Notes under the pieces: generated by a model | Told to the model about the DNA's origin: nothing | What the model saw: only the letters and a program-made list of their open reading frames with translations | The model's database searches: none | Shown: one piece after another, positions 1-11,600 of the stretch | Numbering within the stretch: position 1 is the stretch's first letter | Layout of the letters: the number at the start of each line of letters is the position of its first letter | Program-made: the position numbers and the translations under genes | Assembly (NCBI RefSeq): GCF_026262505.1 | Contig: NC_067207.1 | Coordinates: forward strand, 28,240,082 to 28,304,081 | Origin: Trichomonas vaginalis G3 | Lineage: Eukaryota; Parabasalia; Trichomonadida; Trichomonadidae | Direction: 5' to 3' | DNA length: 64,000 bases

Positions 1-2
1 GT

Positions 3-623
3 GGTAAATTTAATCCCATTCTTTTAGACCCTTCAGATTATATATCATTTATTAAAGATGACCTTGAAAAAACGTATGATATGTATATAAATAATGTGAT
101 AGTGAAATGGGATATTAACACGATTTTAAGTTATTTAAATGAATCATTTATCGTATGGTATGAAGAAAATTTTAAATCAAAACCTGATAAACTTTTTGAA
201 CTTAATGAAATAAATAACCTTATTAAATTCCCGCTGAAAATTAAATTTTGTACTCCTCATCATCGTTCATTGTTGGGGATATTAAATTTTGAAAAAGATG
301 TTGGGGATGTTTTGTATTCTGACACTGGTTCCAATTTCATTTTAATCAAATGTGATAAAGTTAATACCCCAATGAGATTTTCACATCAAACATTAGACCC
401 TAACTCTTACCCATCAATACAAAACATTTTATCCATCAACTTAAACACATTTTCTTTATCATATCCGTTTCAATTATCCGGGAATTCATTTATTCTTCAT
501 TCAAAAGATTTATCAAATATTAAATTTAGAATAACTGACCTATTTGATTGTGATTTAAAATTTATCAATGAAATATTATGGCAATTTCAAATAGAAAAAA
601 TAGCTGATGAGATAACGGATTAA
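3..623 (+). CDS. Unknown virus-like element protein, partial at left edge
   Basis: The frame is already open at base 3, so the true start lies outside the window. The first in-frame ATG is at 81, leaving at least 180 residues. The protein is rich in Asn, Ile, Leu and Phe and has no clear membrane segment or signal peptide. The end has alternating hydrophobic stretches (FILHSKDLSNIKFRITD, then an aromatic LWQFQIEKI) that resemble the last strands of small jelly-roll virion proteins such as pentons or spikes; this is only an impression. It ends 24 bases before the fibre gene on the same strand, which would suit a structural-gene cluster. I do not recognise the family. Confidence 0.55.
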   Translation, partial: GKFNPILLDPSDYISFIKDDLEKTYDMYINNVIVKWDINTILSYLNESFIVWYEENFKSKPDKLFELNEINNLIKFPLKIKFCTPHHRSLLGILNFEKDVGDVLYSDTGSNFILIKCDKVNTPMRFSHQTLDPNSYPSIQNILSINLNTFSLSYPFQLSGNSFILHSKDLSNIKFRITDLFDCDLKFINEILWQFQIEKIADEITD

Positions 624-647
624 ATATTTATTTTTAAATCATAATAA

Positions 648-1922
648 ATGATTAAACAACAGCAACCACAACAACTTAAGGCACAAAGCACTCAGGTCCT
701 TCAGACCATTACATACGCCATATATGCATATAATTCGAAGACGGCAGAACAAACGCAAAGGTTGAAATATGGAGATTTGGAGATAGTATTGAAAAATGAC
801 CATTTCGAATTCGTTTGCAAAGGTGGTGCAGTGATATCAAATATAAAAGAAATTTTATTTCTGAATTCAAAAATTAAAGGAATAACGGATGATATAACAT
901 CAATTCCACCAGAAGAACAGAGATATTACGCATTAAATGCATTTCCTAAAGTTTTGAAGATTGGAAGATTTAATTTAAATGAGGAATTCATAGAGGGTTT
1001 CCTAAATGACATAATGAAGAAAGCAGATAAGGAATATGTGGATAGTGAGTTAGAGAAGAAAGTAGATAAGGAATATGTGGATGAAAAAGATAATGAAATT
1101 AAAGAAATGGTTGAATGGTATCATGAATGGACATCAAAGATTTTTAAAACTAAAGCTGATACAGGATGGGTTTCAGGATGTTTAGACCTTAAAGCGGATA
1201 AAACTTATGTTAATGATGAGTTAGAGAAGAAAGCAGATAAGGAATATGTGGATAGTGAGTTAGAGAAGAAAGTAGATAAGGAATATGTGGATGAAAAAGA
1301 TAATGAAATTAAAGAAATGGTTGAATGGTATCATGAATGGACATCAAAGATTTTTAAAACTAAAGCTGATACAGGATGGGTTTCAGGATGTTTAGACCTT
1401 AAAGCGGATAAAACTTATGTGAATGAAAATTATGCAAAGAAGTCGGAAGTAAATGATGTGATTACAAGCATGAAAAATGAAATACTTCAAACATTATATC
1501 CTGTTGGTTCTATTTATACATCAATGAACTCAACAAATCCAGAAACAGTTCTGGGTTTTGGTGAATGGAAGCAGATTGTAGATAAATTCTTATACTGTGC
1601 TAGATATTCAAAGACGGCAGGAGGTTCGAAGAAAATTAAAGAAGCAAACCTTCCACCGCACACTCATACAGGAACTACAAACACAACAGGTAGTCATTCA
1701 CATTCAATAACAAAAAGAGGTTATACAAATCTTGCAGCAGGTTCGGATAGATGGGGAATGAATAGATATGATATCACAACTGACCCAGTAGATTCAAGCA
1801 CAGGTATTTTCTGTGGAACCGCAGGTAATCATTCACACACTTTCACAACAAATCCAACAGGCTTGGGTAAAGATTACATGCCACCATTTATGACTGTATT
1901 CGCATGGTACCGCGTTCATTGA
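648..1922 (+). CDS. Fibre-like protein with phage tail-collar C-terminus (virus-like element)
   Basis: This 424-residue protein is laid out like a phage or large-virus fibre. Residues about 1-120 form a head. Residues about 120-270 are a Lys/Glu/Asp-rich shaft of KADKEYVD-type units. A collar-type end follows, with YPVGSIYTSMN, a Trp-containing stretch, LPPHTHTG, NHSHTF and the closing MPPFMTVFAWYRV motif typical of tail-collar receptor-binding domains. The shaft holds a 210-bp (70-residue) in-frame duplication: bases from 1021 match those from 1231. The final third resembles the fibre region at 57.5-58.0 kb. The ATG follows a T-rich leader (ATTTATTTTTAAATC). The likely role is attachment of a virion to a cell, inferred from the fold family. 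The frame looks whole. Confidence 0.75.
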   Translation: MIKQQQPQQLKAQSTQVLQTITYAIYAYNSKTAEQTQRLKYGDLEIVLKNDHFEFVCKGGAVISNIKEILFLNSKIKGITDDITSIPPEEQRYYALNAFPKVLKIGRFNLNEEFIEGFLNDIMKKADKEYVDSELEKKVDKEYVDEKDNEIKEMVEWYHEWTSKIFKTKADTGWVSGCLDLKADKTYVNDELEKKADKEYVDSELEKKVDKEYVDEKDNEIKEMVEWYHEWTSKIFKTKADTGWVSGCLDLKADKTYVNENYAKKSEVNDVITSMKNEILQTLYPVGSIYTSMNSTNPETVLGFGEWKQIVDKFLYCARYSKTAGGSKKIKEANLPPHTHTGTTNTTGSHSHSITKRGYTNLAAGSDRWGMNRYDITTDPVDSSTGIFCGTAGNHSHTFTTNPTGLGKDYMPPFMTVFAWYRVH

Positions 1923-1927
1923 ATGTG

Positions 1928-1953
1928 CTTGAGCCCAGACTTTTGGGTCAAGG
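1928..1953 (+). terminator. Hairpin just after the fibre gene
   Basis: CTTGAGCCCA and TGGGTCAAG form an imperfect stem with one bulged G around a short loop, six bases after the fibre stop codon. Its position suggests a 3'-end or RNA-stability signal. The structure is read by eye and the function is a guess. Confidence 0.35.
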
Positions 1954-2070
1954 CTTACCGAATGAACTAAATATATTTTATGTCTGTAATTAATTAGGTA
2001 ATGAAGTAATGAATGAACTGCAAAAATAAATGTTTACGTTAATGGTTTCAGGTTATTCAATAATTAATTA

Positions 2071-2662
2071 TTTTTGAAGAACTGAAGGTGTCACTATGTC
2101 ACCATGTGTCACTCGGTCATTTAACTTCTCTGAAAAAGTGTGACAACATGACATTTTGACAACAACACAGGAGGAAGGCATTTATGAATTATTTTTGAAG
2201 AACTGAAGGTGTCACTATGTCACCATGTGTCACTCGGTCATTTAACTTCTCTGAAAAAGTGTGACAACATGACATTTTGACAACAACACAGGAGGAAGGC
2301 ATTTATGAATTATTTTTGAAGAACTGAAGGTGTCACTATGTCACCATGTGTCACTCGGTCATTTAACTTCTCTGAAAAAATGAGACAACATGACATTTTG
2401 ACAACAACACAGGAGGAAGGCATTTATGAATTATTTTTGAAGAACTGAAGGTGTCACTATGTCACCATGTGTCACTCGGTCATTTAACTTCTCTGAAAAA
2501 GTGTGACAACATGACATTTTGACAACAACACAGGAGGAAGGCATTTATGAATTATTTTTGAAGAACTGAAGGTGTCACTATGTCACCATGTGTCACTCGG
2601 TCATTTAACTTCTCTGAAAAAATGAGACAACATGACATTTTGACAACAACACAGGAGGATTA
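2071..2662. repeat. Five tandem copies of a 121-bp repeat
   Basis: Copies begin at 2071, 2192, 2313, 2434 and 2555 with constant 121-bp spacing. The last copy is cut slightly short. Each unit contains TCACTATGTCACCATGTGTC, so TCAC recurs several times, plus ACATGACATTTTGACAACA. Copies 3 and 5 share the variant AAAAAATGAGACAAC where copies 1, 2 and 4 have AAAAAGTGTGACAAC, an alternation that suggests duplication of a two-unit block. The array sits between the converging ends of the fibre gene and the helicase gene. No coding capacity is seen. Confidence 0.95.
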
Positions 2663-2688
2663 ATGCAAAAATAAATTCCAATCATACT

Positions 2689-4135
2689 TTATAAAGCTTC
2701 ATTTACAGGTATTTCATCGTCAGTAAATGAATCCTCATTATCGTTTGGTTCAACCTGTTTATATAACCCTTTCATTTCTTCTTTCAAAACATAATACCAT
2801 GTCTGTTTACCATCTATTCTTCTCTGTTTCTTATCACATTTATCCTTAATGTTCATTTGGAAATTCTTGTCTTTCATGTCTGATGGTTTGCAGAATAGAG
2901 CATTTTTACACGTCATACCTGCACACAATTCATCATAATGTGTATTTATCCATACATCTAAAGGATTTGATGATAATTCGATTAAATCTTGTTTGGCTTC
3001 AGTCATCGGTATGATTCGTACATTAAATGATGAAAGGTCATATTGCATAAAATACGTCAGTAAATTATCATAAAATTCCTTAGTGCATGAATCCATTAAA
3101 TTCTTGAAGTAATCAAACTGACCCTTAAATTTACCATTAACTCTTAAAACTACATATCTTCTGTCTCCAACTTCAATTTTGACAGGGTAGACGTTATTAG
3201 TTACGAAAATGAAGTTTGCAACGTTTTGAGCGGTTCTTCTGGGTTGATTCTTTTCATTAATTCTAATCTCATTATCCGTTATAATTGATTTCAAAGCGTT
3301 GAAGTTTGCGAGTCTGTCTTCACCTACATTCTTGAGTTCATTAAGTACAAGAAACATTTTATTCTCAACAACTGAATTGAAATTACCCGTTAACTCACCT
3401 ATTTCGGTAATGTTTTTACATGAATAACCAGCGAGAAGTTCAGAAATAATGTCTGTAAATCTGTTTTTACCTGTTCCCTGAAGTCCTTTCAAAATAATTG
3501 CTGTTTCATTCTTGATTCCAGGATGTTGAATCATTGATGCAATCCAGCCGAGAAGGTATTTATACACTTCATCGTTATTATCACAAATGGCTTCTTTAAT
3601 GAAATCCATAAACATCTCAATTTTTGAGTAATCAAGCTTTTCAAGAATGTTGTATTTATAACCTTGAAACGTTGAGAAAACATCTGGGGAATCAGATTTA
3701 AAGCAAACACCCTTAACGGTTAATGAAGACAATTGATTTAGTAGTACGTCCCATGCTGTTATGGTCTTACCTTCTTCTTTAAATAATTTAATCATTTTGA
3801 GTGACTCTTTCATGTTTGACTGAAGAACAAATGATATTTGATTCATTTTGTCGTGGATGTTGTAATCTTTTTGACTGAAGTATTTGTTTCCACAATCTAC
3901 AAAACGGATTACACGTGATAAATCCTCAATTACTTCAGAACTGTTTTTATACTGATGATTTTCAGCCCTGCGTCTAATATCTGTTATCAAAAACGAGTCA
4001 TCAAGTTTTATATCAAATGTTATTTTTGGCTTACGTAATAAAGGCAAAACATATTCATCATAATATTCCTTTTGATATAGTTTTAGAATCTTTACCAAAA
4101 CAAATGGAGAAGTCATTAAATGTGCATATCTACCA
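2689..4135 (-). CDS. Superfamily 3 helicase (D5/primase-helicase type) of a virus-like element
   Basis: The C-terminal half is a viral SF3 helicase. The Walker A loop is in ILKGLQGTGKNRF, the Walker B-like strand is KMFLVLNEL, and motif C is FIFVTNN with the family's terminal Asn. These follow one another over about 130 residues as in D5-like helicases of large DNA viruses, virophages and Polinton-like viruses. The family unwinds DNA for replication, usually as a hexamer. The upstream part carries a helical region of the kind that precedes the ATPase domain in D5 proteins. The gene reads leftward toward the 121-bp repeats, and its start side abuts the satellite array near 4135. A frame continues from the satellite into it, but those residues are satellite, not helicase. 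Confidence 0.75.
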
Positions 4136-7100
4136 CGTATGTGACAGGCAAGTGCAATCACTATCAATATTGCACTTTGCCTGAAAGTTCTTCGCATCTC
4201 TTGAGGTGTGAGGAAGTTTCTCGACAGAGGAAATTTCAAATCGAATGTTCGCCATCTGTCAGAATGTATTGTGACGAGGCAAAGTGGCTAATCACCTCTC
4301 AATATTGCACTTTGCCTTGTTCCAAATGTCTTCGCATCTCTTGAGGTGTGAGGAATTCTTTCGACAGAAGGAATACTTTCATATCGATGGTGCCCTCTGT
4401 CGAATGTAATGTGACAGGTCACAAGTGCAATCACCTATCAATATATGCAACTTTGCTGTCCAAAGTTCCTTCGCACCTCTTGAGGTGTGAGGAAGTTTCT
4501 CGACAGAGGAAAACTTTCATATCGAATGTTTGGCCTCTGTCGAGATGTATGTGACAGGCAAGTGCAATCACCTATCAATATTGCACTTTGCCTTTCAAAA
4601 GTTCTTCGCATCTCTTGAGGTGTGAGGAGTTTTCTCAGACAAGTAGAACTTCATATCGACATTGTTGCCTCTGTCGAGATGTATGTAAGGCAAAGTGCCA
4701 TCAACCTATCAATTATTGCCTACCTTTGCCTGTCAAAAGTTCTTCGCATCTCTTGAGCGTGTGGGATTTTCTCGACAGAGGAAACTTTCATATCGATGTT
4801 GCCTCTGTCAGATGTAATGTGACAGGCCAAATGTGCAATCACCTATCAACTATTGCACTTTGCCGTCAAAAGTTTCTTGCAATCTTTGAGGTGTGAGGAA
4901 GTTTCCCTCGACGAGGGAAACTTTCATATCGAAATGTTGCTCTGTCGAGATGTATGTGAAAGGCCACAAGTGCAATCACTATCAATATTGCACTTGCTGT
5001 CAATAAGTTTCTTCGCATCTCTGAGGTGTGGAGGAAAGTTTTTCGAACCGGAGGAGAAACCTTTCCATATCGAATGTTGCTCTGTCGAGAGTGTATGTAC
5101 AGGCAAAGTGAACTCACCTATCAATATTGCAACTTTGCTTCAAAGTGTCTTCCATCTCTTGAGGGTGAGGAAATTTCTCGACAGAGAAATTTCATATCGA
5201 ATGTTCCTCTGCGATGATGTATGTGACAGGCAAAAGTGGCATCACCTATCAATATTGCACTGTTGCCTTCAACAGTTCTTCGCATCTCTTGAGGTGTGAG
5301 GAAGTTCTTCCTCGACAGAGAAACTTCATATCGGATGTTCTCTGTCGAGATGTATGTTGACAGGCATAAGTGCAATCACTATCATATTGCACCTTGGCCT
5401 GTCAAAAGTTCTTCGCATCTCTGAAGGTGTGAGGAAGTTTTCTCGACAGAGGTAAAACTTTCATATTCGAATGTTGCTCTCTGTCGAAATGTTATGTGGA
5501 CAGGCAAGTGCAATCACTATCATATTGCACTTTGCTGTCAAACGCTTCTTCGCATCTCTTGGAGTGTTGAGGAGTTTCTCCGCAATAGAGGAAACTTTCA
5601 TATCGAATGTGCCTCTGTGGATGAATATGTGACAGGCAAGTGCAATCACCTATCAATACTTGCACGTTTGCCCTGATCAAATAAGTTCTTCGCATCTCTT
5701 GAGGTGGAGGAAGTTTCTCGAAGAGGCATACTTTCATATCGAATGTTGCCATCTTCGAGATGTTATGTGACAGGCAAAGTTGCAATCTACCTATCAATTA
5801 TTGCACTTTGCCTGTCAAAAGTTTCTTCGCACTTCTCTTGAGGTTGAGGAATTTCTCGAACAGAGGAAACTTTCATATCGAATGTTTGCCTTGCGTCGAG
5901 AATGTATGTTGAACAGCAAAGTGCAATCACCTACTCAATATTGCACTTTGCCTGTCAAAAGTCTTTCGCATCTCTTGAGGGTGCTGAGGAAGTTTCTCGA
6001 CAGAGGAACTATTCTATCGAATGTTGCCTCTGTCGAGATGTATGTGACAGGCAAAAGTGCAATCACTATCAATATTGGCACTTGTGCCTGTCAAAAGTTC
6101 TCGCATCTTTGAGGTGTGAGGAAGTTTTCTCGACAGAGGAAACTTTCAATCGAATGTTCCCTCTGCGAGAAGTTATGTGAAGGCAAAGTGCAATCCACCT
6201 ATCATATTGCACTTTGCCTGTCAAAAGTTTCTTCGCATCTCATTGAGGTGTGAGGAGATTTCTCGACAGAGGAAACTTTCCATATCGAGATGTGCCTCTG
6301 CCGATGATGTATGTGACAGGCAATGCAATCACCTAATCAATATTGCACTTTGCTGTCCCACAGAAGTTCTTCGCATCTCTTGAGGTGTGAAGAGTTTCCT
6401 GACAGAGAGAACTTTCTATGCGAATGTGCCTTCTGTCGAGATTATGTGACAGGCCAATGTGCAAATTCACCTATCAATATTGGCCACTTTGCCTGTCAAG
6501 AAGTTCTTCGCATTCTCTTGAGGGTGCGAAAGGTTGTTCTCGACAGAGGAACTTTCATATCGAATTTGCCTCATCGTAATCATCATGTGCATGGCAACTC
6601 GACATACCAGCTTCAATACTATTCAACTATCACTTTGCCTGTCAAAGTTTTCGCATCTCTTGAAGGTGTGAGAAGTCTCTCTGAAAGAGGGAACTTTATA
6701 TCGAAATTGTTGCCCTCTGGCGAGTTGTCTGTGACAGGCAAAGTGTCAATCACCTATCAATATTGCCACTTTGCACTGTCAAAAGTCTTTCGCATTCTCT
6801 TGAGGTGTGGAGAAGTTTCATCGACAGAGAAACTTTCATATCGATGTTGCTCTGTCGAAGATGTATGTGAACAGGCAAAGTGCAATCACCTATCATATTG
6901 CACTTTGCCGTGTCAAGAAGTTCTTCGCATCTCTTGAGGTGTGAGGAAGTTCTCCTGACAGAGGAACTTTATATCGAATGTTGCATCTGTCGGATGTATG
7001 TGACCAGCAATAGTGCAATCACCTATCAATATTGCACTTTGCCTGCTCAAAGTTCTCGCATCTCTTGAGGTGTGAGGAAGTTTCTCGAAGAGGAAACTTT

Positions 7101-8639
7101 CCATATCGAATGTTGCCCTCTGTCGAAGTATGTGACAGCAAAGTGCAATCACACTATCAATCAAATATTGCCTCTTTGCCTGTAAAAGTGTCTCTCGCAT
7201 TCTTGCGGTGTGGACGAAGTTTCCTCGACCAGCACGCGAAACTTCATGATCGAATGTTGCCCTCTGTCGAGATTGTAAATGTGACAGGCAAGTGCAATCA
7301 CTATCAATATTGCACTTTTGGCCTGTCAAAAGTTCTTCGCATCTCTTGAGGTTGTGAGGAAGTTTCTCGACAGAGGAACTTCATATCGGAATGGGCCTCG
7401 TCTCGAGTGTATGTGACCAGGCAGTGCAATCACCTTACAATATTGCACTTGTGCCTGTTAAAGTTCTTCTCGCTACTCTTGAAGGTGTGAGGAAGTTTCT
7501 CGAGCGAGGAACTTTCATATCGCAATGTTCGCTTCTGTCGAGATGTAGTGACTAGGCCAAGTGCAAATCACTATCAATATGCACTTCCTGTTCTAAAGTT
7601 TCTTCCGATCTTGAGGTGTGAGGAGTTTCTCGACAGAGGAAACTTTCCATTGTGATCGAATGTTGTCTTCTTCATGATGTATGTGACAGGCAAAGTGCAA
7701 TCACCCTATCAATATTGCCTTTGCCTTGGTCAAAGTCTTCGCATTCTCTTGAGTGTGAGGAAGTTTCTCGACAGAGGAAACTTTCTTTATCGAATGTTGC
7801 TGTCTAGTCGCAGATGTTGACAGGCAAAGTGCAATCACTCTATCAATTTGCAACTGTTGCTCTGTCAAAAGTTGCTTACCGCATTCTCTTGAGGTGTGAG
7901 GAATTTTCTCGCAGAGGAAACTTTCAATCGAATGTTGCGACTCTGTCGAGATGTATGTGACAGCAAAGTGCAATCACCTATCAAATTAGTGCACTTTGCC
8001 TGTCAAAAGTTCTTCGCATCTCTTGAGGTGTGAGGAAGTTTGCGACAGAGGAAACTTTCATACTCGAATGTTGCCTCTGTTCGAGATTATGACAGGCAAA
8101 GTGCGAATAGCCTAATCAAATCATTCGCAACTTTGCCTGTCAAAAGTTTCTTCGCATCTCTTGAGTGTGAGGAAGTTTCTCGACGAGGAAACTTTCATAT
8201 CGAATGTTTCACGTCTTGTGAGTGTATTGACAGGCAAGTGCAATCACCTATCAATATTGCACTTTGCCTGTCAAAGTTCTTCGCAGTCTCTTTGAGGTGT
8301 GAGGAAGTTACGTCGACAGAGAACTTTCAATCGAATGTTGCCTGGTCTTCGAGATTGTATGTGACAGTGCAATTTGTGCAATCCACATATCAAATTGCAC
8401 TTTGCCATGTACGAAGTTCTTCGCAGTCTCTTGAGGTGGAGGAAGTTTCTCGAAAGAGGAAACTTTTCATTATCGAATGTGCCTCTGTCGCAGAGTATGT
8501 TGACAGGCAAGTGCTAAATCACCTATCAATTTTGCACTTTTGCCTGTCAAAAGTTCTTCGCTCTCTTGAGGTGTGAGGAGTTTCTCGACAGAGGAAATCT
8601 TTCATATGAATGTTGCCTTCTGTCGAGTGTATGTGACAG

Positions 8640-8665
8640 GCAACAGTGCATCACTCCTCAAGAAG
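8640..8665. other. Orientation switch within the satellite
   Basis: Up to about 8652 the units read in minus orientation (outer arm, CTCTTGAGGTGTGAGG, CTCTGTCGAGATG). From about 8653 onward they read in plus orientation (CACCTCAAGAG, CTTTGCCTGTCACATAC). The join falls inside a monomer and is not a clean monomer boundary. It makes the two array arms inverted relative to each other. Both arms near the join carry many 1-base indels, so a hairpin-read (missed-adapter) artefact is as likely as a real inversion. Confidence 0.85.
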
Positions 8666-11600
8666 TATGCGAAGAACTTTTACAGCAAAGTGCAAATATT
8701 ATAGCTGATTGCACTTTGCCTGTCACATACATCTCGACAGAGCAACATTCGATATGAAGTTTCCTCTGTCGAGAAACTTCCTCACCTCAAGAGATGCGAG
8801 AACTTTTGACAGGCAAAGTGCACATATTATAGTGATTGCACTTTGCTGTCACATACATTCGGACAGAAGGCAACATTCGATATGAAAGTTTCCTCTGTCG
8901 AGAAACTTCCTCACACCTCAAGAGATGCGAGAACTTTTGACAGGCAAAGTGCAATATTGATAGTGATTGCACTTTGCCTGTCACATACCATCTCGACAGA
9001 GGCAACATCGATATGAAAGTTTCCTCTGTCGAGAACTTCCTCACACCTCAAGAGATGCGAAAACTTTTGACAGGCAAAGTGCAATATTGTAGTGATTGCA
9101 CTTTGCCTGTCACATACATCTCGACAGAGCACATTCGATATGAAAGTTTCCTCTGTCGAGAAACTTTCCTCACCACTCACGAAGATGTCGAATAGACTTT
9201 GACAGGCAAAGTGCAATATTGATAGGGTGATTGCACTTTGCCTGTCACATACATCTCGACAGAGGCTAACATCTCGATAGAAGTTCCTCTGTCGAGAAAC
9301 TTCACTCACACCTCAGAGATGCGAAGATTTGACAGGCAAAGTGCAATACTTGAAGGTGATTGCACTTTGCCTGTCACATACATCTCGACAGAGCAAACAT
9401 TCGTATGAAAGTTTCCTCTGTCAAACTTCCTCACACCTCAAGAGATGCAAGAACGTTTTGACAGCAAAGTGCAATTATTGATTAGCGTGATTGGCACTTT
9501 GCCTTTCACAACATCTCGACAGGCAACATTCGATATGAAAGTTTCCTCTGTCGAGAAACACTTCCTCACACCTCAAGAGATGCGAAGAACTTTTGACAGG
9601 CAAAGTGTACTATATGATAGGTGATTGCACTTTGCCTTCCGACTACATCTCACAGAGCAACATTCTCGATTAGAAAGTTTCTCCTCGTCGAGAAACTTCC
9701 TCACACCTCAAGAGGCGAGAGAACTTTTGACAGGCAAAGTGCAATATTGATAGGTGATTGCACTTGCCTGCTACAATACATCTCGACAGAGCAACATTCG
9801 ATATGAAAGTTTCCTCTGTCGAGAACCTTCCTCCCCTCAAGAGATGCGAGAACTTTGACAGGCAAGTGCCAACTATTGATAGGTGATTGCACTTTGCCTG
9901 TTCACATTACATCCTCGACAGAGGCAACATTCGATACTGAAAGTTTTCTCTGTCGAGAAACTCCTCACACCTCAAGAGATGCGAAGAGACTTTTGACAGG
10001 CAAAGTGCAATAATTGATAGAGTGAATTGCACTTTCCTGTGCACATACATCTCGACAGAGGCAACAATTCGATATGAAAGTTTCCTCTGTCGAGAAACTT
10101 CTCACACCTCAAGAGATGCGAGAACTTTTGACAGGCAAAGTGCAACTATTGATAGGTGATTGCACTTTGCCTGTCAACATACATCTCGACAGAGGCAACA
10201 TTCGATATGAAAGTTTCCTCTGTCGAAGAAACTTCCTCACACCTCAAGAGATGCGAAGACTTTGACAGGCAAAGTGCAATATTGACTAGGTGATTGCACT
10301 TTGCCTGGTCACATACATCTCACAGAGCAAACATTCGATTATGAAAAGTTCCTCTGTCGAGAACTTCCTCACACCTCAGAGATGCGAGAACTTTTGACAG
10401 GCAAAGTGCAATCATTGATAGGTGATGCACTTTTGCCTGTCACATACATCTCGACAGAGCACATTCGATATGAAAGTTTCCTCTGTCAGAAACTTCCTCA
10501 CACCTCAAGAGATGCGAGAACTTTTGACAGGCAAGTGCACATATTGATGGTGATTCACTTGCCTGTCAACAATACATCTCGACAGAGGAACATTCATATG
10601 AAAGTTTCCTCTGTCGAGAACTTCCTCACACCTCAAGAGATGCGAAAACTTTTGACAGGCAAAGTGCAATATGATAAGGTGATTGCCTTTGCCTGTCCAT
10701 ACATCTCGACAGGGAACATTCGATATGAAAGTTTCCTCTGTCAAGAAACTCCTCACACCTAAGAGATGCGAAACTTTTGACAACAAGTGCAATCTTGATA
10801 GGTGATTGCACTTTGCCTGTCACATACACTCGACAGAGGCAACATTCGATATGAAAGTTTCCTCTTGTCGGGAAACTTCCTACACCTCAACGAGATGCGA
10901 AGAACTTTTGACAGGCAAAGTGCAATATTGATAGGTGATTGCACTTTGCCTGTCACATACATCTCGACAGAGGCAACATTCGATATGAAAGTTTCCTCTG
11001 TCGAGAAACTTCCTCACACCTCAAGAGATGCGAGAACTTTTGACAGGCAAAGTGCAATATTGATAGGTGATTGCACTTTGCCTGTCACATACATCTCGAC
11101 AGAGGCACATTCGATATGAAAGTTTCCTCTGTCGAGAAACTTCCTCACACCTCAAGAGATGCGAAACTTTTGACAGCCAAAGTGCAATATTGATAGGTGA
11201 TTGCACTTTTGCCTGTCACATACATTCTACGACAGAGGCACACTTCGGATATTGAAAGTTTCCTCTGTCGAGAAACTTCCTACCCTCAAGAGATGCGAAG
11301 AACTTTTGACAGGCAAAGTGCAATATTGATAGGTGATTGGCACCTTTGCCTGTACATACATCTCGACAGAGGCAACATTCGATATGAAAGTTTCCTCTGT
11401 AGAAACTTCCTCACACCAAGAGATGCGAAGAACTTTTGACAGGCAAAGTGCAATATTGATAGGTGATTGCACTTTGCCTGTCACATACATCTCGACAGAG
11501 GCAACATTCGATATGAAAGTTTCCTCTGTCGAGAAACTTCCTCACACCTCAAGAGATGCGAAGAACTTTGACAGGCAAAGTGCAATATTGATAGGTGATT

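Larger units (their letters stand above)
1..4135. mobile_element. Virus-like element A, right-hand portion (Polinton-related)
   Basis: This block runs in from the left window edge and stops where the 133-bp satellite begins. Its parts are an unknown partial gene, a fibre gene with a phage tail-collar end, a five-copy 121-bp repeat and a superfamily 3 helicase gene on the opposite strand. The fibre gene shares closely similar stretches with the fibre region of the Polinton at 54-64 kb, which ties this block to the same gene pool. The SF3 helicase is not seen in the visible part of the other element, so this may be a different subtype or a different end of a similar one. No capsid, integrase or polymerase gene is visible here. 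The visible fibre frame looks whole. The element class is inferred from gene content; no terminal repeat lies in the window. Confidence 0.6.
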
